The notes below the pieces were generated by a model. The model was not told the DNA's origin. It was given only the letters and a program-made list of their open reading frames with translations, and ran no database searches. A DNA stretch of 7,302 bases from Nanobdellota archaeon (GTDB lineage: Archaea > Thermoproteota > Nitrososphaeria > Nitrososphaerales > Nitrosopumilaceae), in NCBI GenBank assembly GCA_012030815.1, contig JAAUVF010000040.1, positions 1-7,302 on the forward strand, in the 5' to 3' direction. Shown piece by piece: positions 1 through 5,778 of this stretch (position 1 is the stretch's first letter; every line of letters begins with the position of its first letter). A program made the translations under genes and the position numbers.

Positions 1-335
1 AATTTTCATTGAATAATTAGAATTTGAATGAAACAATAAATAGATATAAAACATTGAAACGGATCTTGTCTTACTAATCTAAGCCCAAGATATTTTTTTA
101 CAGCAATTTTAGTTGTTTTATCTTTTGAAATTGATTTAATTATTTTTTCAATATTATCACTATTTCTAAAAAAATCATATTTACTATTACGATAAGATGT
201 AATTTTTCCTAAATCGCTAATTTTTAAAATATCTTGACCATTTACACCATACCAAAACTTATTTTGTTTTTTCCAAAGAAAAACCTGTCCACTATTTATC
301 GTATTTTCTAAGTTGATGGCATTATACTCTATCAT
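1..335 (-). CDS. ogg1: OGG1-type 8-oxoguanine DNA glycosylase, N-terminal part, cut by window edge and frameshifted
   Basis: This is the N-terminal half of a DNA glycosylase that removes 8-oxoguanine from oxidised DNA in base excision repair. It starts at ATG 335. The OGG1 N-terminal domain is visible as NLENTINSGQVFLWKK (residues 8-23), then FWYGVNGQ, then LGLRLVRQDPFQC near residues 83-95, which matches the LLRQDP-x-EC block of eukaryotic-type OGG1. The frame as written stops at base 6 after about 109 codons. Shifting by one base within the T-rich stretch at about positions 20-52 recovers HSNSNYSMKI, resembling the family's SSNNNI block, and this frame runs off the left edge. The catalytic helix-hairpin-helix with its Lys and Asp would lie outside the window. 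The start is 1 nt after the repaired stop of the upstream nuclease gene, so the two are probably co-transcribed. The family call is firm. The exact place of the missing base is not. Confidence 0.85.
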
Positions 336-336
336 C

Positions 337-1601
337 TCAGATAGATATTATTTCATTTACATCTGGAGCATGTGCATCAAAACCAAATTTCTCATGAATT
401 TCCTGAGCAAATTTTTGCATGATTCAGAATCACCATGAACTGTTAGAACTTTAGGATTGCCTTTGATTTTTTCAATTATCTCAAAAAGTTCATTTCTGTC
501 TGCATGACCTGAAAATTCAAATTGTTTTACTTCTGCTGCAACTCTTAGATCTTTTCCTCTAGTGGATACCTTTCCTGTGTCTAGTAGTTTTTTCCCAGGA
601 GTTCCTTCTCCTTGATATGATACAAGTGCAATTCCGTTATTGCTGTTAAATGAAAGTTCTTGCAAATAATACGTTGCATTACCTCCTACTAACATTCCAG
701 CAGGAGAAATTACTACACAAGGTTCTTCTAATGCATGCTTTCTTTTTTCATGATCTCTTATTGCAACTGACTCATTGATTGCATCTGCAAACACTTTTGG
801 ATCTCTTAGATAATCTGGATGATTAAACATTATTTCATTTACTTTAAGTGCCATACCGTCCATTATTATTTTATGTTTAAAATTTGAACTTCTCAAAATA
901 CATGCCATTTCTTGAGATCGTTCAACTGAAAATGATGGAATAAACAATACCCCTTTTCTATCCATTACTTCATTTGCAAATTCGATTAATTCTTTCTCAG
1001 ATTCTTTTCTTGGTTTTTGTTCTGTTTGAGAATATGTACTTTCCATAATTAAAAGATCAATATCTCCTATATCCAAGTCTGCCTCGCGAAGCATTCTTGA
1101 ACCATGTGTTTTGATATCACCTGTATAGAAAAGTCGTTTCTTCTGAGATTCTACTAATACTGAACCCCCTCCTACTACATGACCAGTTTCTCTTAATTCA
1201 AACGTTGCATTACCCTTAGTAATTTTTTCTCTAAATCCTATCTCTTTTGCATTTCGCATCATGTTGTTTAATTCCGGTAATCCAAATGGCTGAGCATCTT
1301 TAGTAATTTTTAGCATATCTTCAATGAGTAATCTCGTTAAATCAAAAGTTGGTGGAGTTGCATAAACATCAGTATTACCACTTACAAATAGAGATGGTAC
1401 ATTTCCTGAATGATCAAGATGAGCATGAGTGATAATAATTGCATCCAGATCTTTTGGCTTAACATGAAGCGGATATTCTGGCGGTGATCCCCGTTTTCCA
1501 AATAATACTCCATAATCTAATAGTAAATTTGTCCCATTACAGTTTACCAAAAAACCAGAACGACCTACTTCATTGGCAGCCCCTAAAACTTTAATCTCCA
1601 A
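337..1601 (-). CDS. aCPSF2: CPSF-type metallo-beta-lactamase/beta-CASP ribonuclease (aCPSF2-like)
   Basis: A two-zinc RNA-cleaving enzyme of the beta-CASP family, expected to act as cytoplasmic endo- and/or 5'-3' exoribonuclease. Metallo-beta-lactamase motifs are D29, HAHLDH (59-64), H141 and D162. The beta-CASP motifs are E187 (MESTY), H366 (FSGHAD) and H389 (VHGDS). A His at the last position is typical of CPSF-type enzymes, where RNase J has another residue. No N-terminal KH domains are present, which fits aCPSF2 and not aCPSF1/FttA. The start is TTG at 1601, with a TATA-like TTTTAACATA (1623-1632) about 27 bp upstream, suggesting a leaderless mRNA. As written the frame ends at 357 with an unrelated tail. 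Adding one A to the A5 run (T412-416 on the plus strand) gives KKFAQEIHEKFGFDAHAPDV and a stop at 337, for 421 aa in total. The repaired stop lies 1 nt from the ogg1 start. Confidence 0.93.
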
Positions 1602-1622
1602 GAAATAAATTGCGTTTTTCTC

Positions 1623-1632
1623 TATGTTAAAA
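1623..1632 (-). promoter_or_regulatory. TATA-like box of the beta-CASP nuclease gene
   Basis: On the minus strand this reads TTTTAACATA, centred about 27 bp upstream of the TTG at 1601. That spacing puts the transcription start on or next to the start codon. It lies in the 113-bp divergent region shared with the 70-aa gene, which has its own box at 1684-1691. Assigned by position and composition only. Confidence 0.5.
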
Positions 1633-1683
1633 CCTTCTTAGCAAAGTTCCGATCATTATGCGTATTATGGAATCTACAAAAGC

Positions 1684-1691
1684 TTTAATTA
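1684..1691 (+). promoter_or_regulatory. TATA-like box of the 70-aa gene
   Basis: TTTAATTA is centred about 27 bp upstream of the ATG at 1715, the spacing expected for an archaeal leaderless transcript. No ribosome-binding site is visible between it and the ATG, which supports a leaderless start. Confidence 0.55.
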
Positions 1692-1714
1692 GTGTAAGCT
1701 AAGATTCGATCCTT

Positions 1715-1927
1715 ATGGGAAGAAGCTTCCAAGAATGGTTAAAACTACAAGATCAAGCTGTAGTCGCTAAAACACGTGCAGGCGATGAAGCAAACAAACC
1801 ACTTCTTAACCAAATTAACTGGCTCTGGGTTAACAATCTGATGAAACAGAAAGCAGACCTAAATCCATCTTCAGCTGAATTACTTGACTGGGTAACCTCC
1901 GGTCAAATTGATGCAATGAGAAAATAA
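1715..1927 (+). CDS. Small conserved-looking protein of unknown function (70 aa)
   Basis: I do not recognise a characterised family. The 70-residue product is soluble-looking, mostly helical in character, rich in Trp (four: W8, W36, W38, W59), Gln, Asn and Lys, with no Cys, no membrane segment and no signal peptide. The N-terminal stretch MGRSFQEWLKLQDQ looks amphipathic, and INWLWVNNLM in the middle could form a hydrophobic surface for a partner. The ATG at 1715 is the first possible start: an in-frame TAA lies at 1700-1702, and a TATA-like box sits about 27 bp upstream. A hairpin plus T-rich tract follows the stop directly, so it looks like a single-gene transcription unit. It is intact as written, unlike most neighbours, so coding is likely from promoter, start, length and terminator together. 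Function remains open. Confidence 0.8.
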   Translation: MGRSFQEWLKLQDQAVVAKTRAGDEANKPLLNQINWLWVNNLMKQKADLNPSSAELLDWVTSGQIDAMRK

Positions 1928-1960
1928 ACGTGTAACACACGTTATCTTTTTGTTTTTTAT
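1927..1960 (+). terminator. Hairpin plus T-rich tract after the 70-aa gene
   Basis: A perfect 7-bp inverted repeat, AACGTGT / ACACGTT (1927-1933 and 1937-1943, 3-nt loop), begins on the last base of the stop codon and is followed by the T-rich stretch CTTTTTGTTTTTTATT. Archaeal termination mainly needs the T tract, so the hairpin may be an mRNA 3'-end structure rather than the terminator itself. Confidence 0.6.
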
Positions 1961-2022
1961 TATATTGTTAGTCTTCCTTCATGCATAAACTTTCATTTTG
2001 ACAAATTTTAACTCCGATCAAT

Positions 2023-2041
2023 TTCATAACAGGGTTATGAA
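2023..2041. promoter_or_regulatory. 8-bp dyad upstream of the ferredoxin promoter, candidate regulator site
   Basis: TTCATAAC and GTTATGAA form a perfect inverted repeat with a 3-bp spacer (AGG). Its centre is about 25 bp upstream of the TATA-like box of the ferredoxin gene, near -52 relative to the inferred transcription start. This is where an archaeal activator dimer could bind next to TFB/TBP. There is no T tract after it on the plus strand, so a terminator is less likely. The role is inferred from symmetry and position alone. Confidence 0.35.
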
Positions 2042-2053
2042 TTTTGATTATGG

Positions 2054-2061
2054 TTTAAATA
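2054..2061 (+). promoter_or_regulatory. TATA-like box of the ferredoxin gene
   Basis: TTTAAATA, a strong archaeal TATA match, is centred about 29 bp upstream of the ATG at 2087 and implies a leader of 0-4 nt. Confidence 0.6.
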
Positions 2062-2086
2062 GGAACCAAGCAAACATTATGTTGTA

Positions 2087-2388
2087 ATGCCAATAGCAAT
2101 ACTTCCAGACATTGATGAACAAAGATGTATCGGATGTGCACTATGTGTAGAAATCTGTACAACTCTTGGTCCTGATGTCCTTAGAGTAAAACCTGTTGAA
2201 GGCTGGAAGAGAGGTAAAGCATTTGTATTTTATCCAGAAAGATGTATTTCTGATGGTGCATGCATCGGTGTATGCCCAACAAATCAATCTTTTGGATGAG
2301 ACCAATGAATTACACAGCTGGACAACCAGTACCTCTTCACAAAAACGGTATCTTCATCAAAGGTTGGGCAGAAGACGCTGCACTATAA
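2087..2388 (+). CDS. Dicluster ferredoxin with one Asp in place of a cluster Cys (frameshifted as written)
   Basis: A small iron-sulfur electron carrier, presumably cytosolic; the redox partner is not evident from the neighbours. The first motif is C14-x2-C17-x2-C20-x3-C24. The second is CISDGACIGVCP, giving C53, D56, C59 and C63, with Asp where the second Cys normally sits. The same substitution is known in Pyrococcus furiosus ferredoxin, where Asp ligates a [4Fe-4S] cluster that readily converts to [3Fe-4S]. As written the frame ends at 2299 after CPTNQSFG. Adding one A to the AAA at 2281-2283 gives CPTKSIFWMRPMNYTAGQPV and continues to TAA 2386-2388, for 100 aa in total, with a C-terminal extension of about 35 residues after the last cluster motif. 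T-rich runs at 2410-2415 and 2420-2424 probably terminate it. Confidence 0.9.
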
Positions 2389-2407
2389 GCAGAATCTTTT
2401 AGCACAC

Positions 2408-2426
2408 ACTTTTTTCTTATTTTTAT
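2408..2426 (+). terminator. T-rich tract after the ferredoxin gene
   Basis: T6 (2410-2415) and T5 (2420-2424) lie in the short convergent gap between the ferredoxin stop (2388) and the tgtA stop (2427). Oligo-T tracts of this kind terminate archaeal RNA polymerase. No clear hairpin is seen. Confidence 0.5.
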
Positions 2427-3936
2427 TTAAACAATAGACTTTCTTTTTATCGCTTTAGGGAGCGTTCTGATATAATGCTTCAAAAATTCATCCGTTTTAT
2501 CAAAATAAATTTCTGAAAATTGATTGTTTTTAAAAAATAATTCCCACGTATTTTCAAAAGTTGGAAATTCTTTTGGATCAAAATTTAATCTTGAAACTTC
2601 ATGATGTGCAGCAGGAAATATATCTGAAATTTCTAACGGAATTAATCCTAAATGTGGGCTATATTGGCAAACTTGAATATTTTCAATCTCTTTGAATTTT
2701 TGTTTTAGTGAGAGATACTCAAGTGACAAATATGCTGGTTTTGTATTAGATTCTTTGGTTATGATTAAAGTTTTTTTCTTTGATTTGAATTTTCTAACTG
2801 TTTTGTGATATGACTGAACTTCTGGACGATATTGATCTTCCTTTCCATAAAGGAAAATTGCTTTTTCTTTGAATTTTGGAGTTGATATTTCAAAATAACT
2901 GGAATTTTCAGTAAACACGTCTATCATTTCAAATAATTTTGGATGTGCTCTTGCTTTTTTAAGACATATTCCCATAATCTACCCTCATGAATTGCTTGTT
3001 TCACTTTATCTACCTCAGTTTTTATTGAATGTAAATTATGCAGAGCAATCTCATTAATTTTCTCCTGGCCTTCTAATTGACGTAACTCATCAGGTGTATA
3101 CTTTGAACATACTTCACAGTTACAAGGAAATACTGAAATCTCTGAAAGATTTCGTGTACCATCATCTGTAATGTATCTTTCTTGTTTAGCATATAACATG
3201 TAAGAGGCAGAATCAAAAGTATCACAACCAAGTGCAACTGCAAACGGTATGGTTAGTGGATGTCCTGCACCAAAAAGATGTAGTGGAATAGAATAAGGCA
3301 TCTGTTTTTTTGCAGATATGATCATCTGCGCTAATAGTTTGTATTCATACGACTCCATAAATTCTACCGGGCTACCCAAAGCTAGCATCTTAAAACCCAT
3401 ATCGACTAAACCTTTTGTTGATTTTGCTACAAGATCAAAATGCTCTCCACCTTGAATTGGTCCAATCCAGATCTGACCATTACTTTCACTGTCTTCAAGT
3501 GTCTTCTTTGATACTTTTAGAGTATGATTAACATATGATTCAGCTTTTTTCCATGCAAGTCCATAACCTGTTGGCTTGTCTAATGGGATTGCAAAATCTG
3601 TAAGTATTTTCTTTTCAAACTCTGCCATCTCCGGTGGTAACACTTTGACATCACCATATTCTAGAACTTGATATCCTCCAGAGTCTGTCATTATAGCTCC
3701 ATCAAAATCTATTATTTTATGAATTCCTTTTTTTTCAGCTTCGTCACCGTAGTTGTTTCTAGTGATGTATGCATTTGTAATTACTAAATCAAATCCTATG
3801 TCTTTGATCTTCCTAGATGGAATAGTTTGTTTTACGGGATGAATTACTGGCACATAAGCAGGTGTTTCTATTTTCCATGATTTGTTTGAATCACCCCAAT
3901 TCTTCCGCCCAAGTCACTTTTTAAAATCTCAAACAA
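2427..3936 (-). CDS. tgtA: Archaeal tRNA-guanine(15) transglycosylase (archaeosine synthesis), two frameshifts as written
   Basis: It exchanges guanine-15 in the tRNA D-arm for preQ0, the first tRNA-level step of archaeosine synthesis. Repaired numbering: N-terminal GRIGVIQTNHGKIETPAYVP (11-30), general acid D85 in MTDSGGYQV, IQGG near 161-164, nucleophile D242 in DTFDSASY, and a zinc site at C272, C274, C277, H300. The spacing agrees with the Pyrococcus horikoshii enzyme as I remember it. As written the gene falls into two pieces with a GTG start at 3853. Adding one T to T4 at 3871-3874 restores the true N-terminus, starting at TTG 3936. Adding one T to T6 at 2955-2960 joins WEYVLKK to ARAHPKLFEM. 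This gives 503 aa: catalytic domain plus a C1/C2-like tail, apparently without the PUA domain of the roughly 580-aa euryarchaeal forms. A TATA-like TTAAATA (3961-3967) lies 28 bp upstream. Confidence 0.93.
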
Positions 3937-3960
3937 GTTATTGCTTCTCAATAATAGCGT

Positions 3961-3967
3961 TATTTAA
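3961..3967 (-). promoter_or_regulatory. TATA-like box of tgtA, at the 3' end of the kinase gene
   Basis: The minus strand reads TTAAATA, centred 28 bp upstream of the inferred TTG start at 3936. It lies immediately after the repaired stop of the kinase gene (3970-3968), so tgtA could be transcribed both from its own promoter and by read-through from the kinase. Confidence 0.45.
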
Positions 3968-4515
3968 TCAATAAGAAAAAAATTTTTTCAAATCATCATT
4001 TTTTGTTACTAAATCAAGCCAATCTATTTCCTCACTTGAATCTTTACCATTGATTATGCTCATTACTTTATCGGATACTTCTAAAACACTTTTTTCTGTA
4101 ACATCAACTTGGAATACCTTTACTCCAAATTGATTAATTGCATCATGAGCTATAATTCCTAGAATTTCACTACCTGTATTTTCTCTGATTTTTCTTCAGA
4201 GTACTCTCTTTTTTTATAAACTGAAATCAAATCATAAGGATTTCTTCGCAAAACGATCATTTTCTTTATTTGTTCTTTTGATAAAACATATGGTGCTAAA
4301 TGTCCGACAATTAAGCAGGGCTTTAAAATCTGATTTTTAATTATTTTCTTTAACTTTGATACATCTACCTCGGTTACATCTTCATTTTTTTCAAACAATT
4401 CTGAATCTTTAGCGATATTGTTTATGTCAATTATTGGTAATCCTAAATGTTTTGAAACTTCATTGACTATCGTGTGTTTTCCTACACCTGGATTTCCAGT
4501 AATTACTATTGACAT
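3968..4515 (-). CDS. Fap7/hCINAP-like adenylate kinase-ATPase (frameshifted as written)
   Basis: A small P-loop NMP kinase of the archaeal Fap7 type. In eukaryotes Fap7 is an adenylate kinase/ATPase acting in late 40S maturation, and archaeal relatives are thought to act similarly. Seen here: a P-loop GNPGVGKHT at 7-15, GHLAPY (71-76), LRRNPYDL (89-96), KKREYSEEKSEKNTGSEI (101-118) with the family's Arg-Tyr-Lys-Asn pattern, and IDWL (164-167) near the C-terminus, characteristic of Fap7. The Ser/Thr after the Walker A Lys is His14. As written it stops at 4159. Adding one T to T4 at 4179-4182 continues the frame to TGA 3970-3968, for 182 aa, a normal length. The start is ATG 4515, with TTTAATT (4538-4544) 26 bp upstream. 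The end lies 31 bp before tgtA on the same strand, so an operon is possible. Confidence 0.85.
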
Positions 4516-4537
4516 ATTATAAAACCAACATGAACTG

Positions 4538-4544
4538 AATTAAA
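4538..4544 (-). promoter_or_regulatory. TATA-like box of the Fap7-like kinase gene
   Basis: The minus strand reads TTTAATT, centred 26 bp upstream of ATG 4515, giving a leaderless transcript. It shares the 73-bp divergent region with the ychF promoter. Confidence 0.5.
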
Positions 4545-4558
4545 CAATTTCTGCAATA

Positions 4559-4565
4559 CTAATAA
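4559..4565 (+). promoter_or_regulatory. Weak TATA-like box of ychF-kae1
   Basis: TAATAAG is centred about 27 bp upstream of the TTG start at 4589. It is a poorer match than the other boxes in this window, but nothing better is present at the right distance. Confidence 0.3.
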
Positions 4566-4588
4566 GTACAATAGCATTTTTGTGTGTA

Positions 4589-5777
4589 TTGCAAATTGGT
4601 TTACTTGGTAAAGCAAACGTTGGAAAATCTACATTTTTTCAGCTGCTACTGAAACCCTGTTCCTATAGGAAACTTCCCATTTACAACAATTCAACCAAAT
4701 CTTGGTGTAGCATATGTAAAATCTAATTGCGCTTGTCAACATTTTGAAATAAAACATCAAAATCCACTTTGTGTAAATGGAACTCGCTTTATTCCAGTTA
4801 AATTAATTGATGTTGCTGGATTAGTACCTGGGGCACATGAAGGAAAAGGTTTGGGGAATCAATTTCTTGATGATGCAAGACAAGCTGAGGTCTTGATACA
4901 TGTAGTTGACATAGCCGGTACAACTGATATTCAGGGTCAACCTATTCCTGTAGGTACACATGATCCACTTGAAGATGTTGATTTTGTTGAAAATGAATTT
5001 GATGAATGGTTTACAGATATACTTCGTAGAGAATGGGATAAACTCACTAGAGAGATAGAACAAAAAAGAGCAAAACTTGTTGATGGAATTGCAAAAAGAT
5101 TTACCGGTTTAGGAATCAAAGACTATCAAGTACAAGATGTATTGAATAAACTAGACTTAATTTCAAAAAATCTAAAAGAATGGAATGATTCTGACATTCA
5201 TGTCTTTGTTAAAGAATTGAGAAAAAATACTAAACCCATTATTATTGCTGCAAATAAAGCAGATCTTTGCAAAGATCTTGATATTATTAAAAAAATTCCT
5301 GATACTATTGTAGTTCCATGTAGTGCTGAAACTGAATTATTATTACGAAAAGCATCCAAATCTGGAATGATACATTATGAATCAGGTGATGAAAAATTTT
5401 CTATATCTGAAAATAAAGAAATATTGCCACAGCAACAAAAAGCTCTAGATCTAGTGAATACTGTTTTTTCAAAAATTCAAACAACTGGAATTCAGAAGAT
5501 TTTAAATCTTGCAGTGTTTGATTTGTTAAAATTAATTATTGTTTTTCCTGTAGAAGATGAGACAAAATTAACAAACAAAAATGGTGATGTTTTACCTGAT
5601 GCAAAATTATTACCACAAGATTCAACTGCAAAAGACTTGGCAGGTTTAATTCATGCAGATATTGCTAAGGGATTTTTACATGCCATTGATTGTAAAACAA
5701 AACAAAGGATTGGTGGTGACCATAAACTAAAAAATGGCGATGTGATCAAAATAGTTTCGACATTAAGTAGGGGATAA
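4589..5777 (+). CDS. ychF: Archaeal YchF/Obg-like GTPase with TGS domain, two frameshifts as written
   Basis: A translation-associated P-loop GTPase of the YchF/OLA1 group. Repaired numbering: G1 GKANVGKST (7-15), the family segment ETPVPIGNFPFTTIQPNLG (22-40), G3 DVAG (75-78) followed by LVPGAHEGKGLG, coiled-coil-like helices at about 135-215, G4 NKAD (223-226), G5-like CSAE (245-248), and a C-terminal TGS domain from about 318. Bacterial and eukaryotic YchF have NxxE at G4 and prefer ATP, so canonical NKAD predicts GTP. C48, C50 and C62 resemble a Cys cluster of archaeal homologues. Intact coding as written begins only near 4851. Adding one T to T6 (4634-4639) and one C to C3 (4655-4657) joins it to the P-loop with a TTG start at 4589, for 396 aa, close to my recollection of MJ1332. 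kae1 starts 1 nt after the stop. Confidence 0.93.
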
Positions 5778-5778
5778 C

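Noticed and set aside
2196..2402. Second small plus-strand ORF overlapping the ferredoxin
   Set aside because: Its reading frame is different from the conserved ferredoxin frame, both upstream and downstream of the break, and its product has no recognisable motif. It is a shadow.
4821..5119. Minus-strand ORFs opposite ychF
   Set aside because: They lie fully antisense to the conserved YchF coding region, are low-complexity, and have no promoter support.
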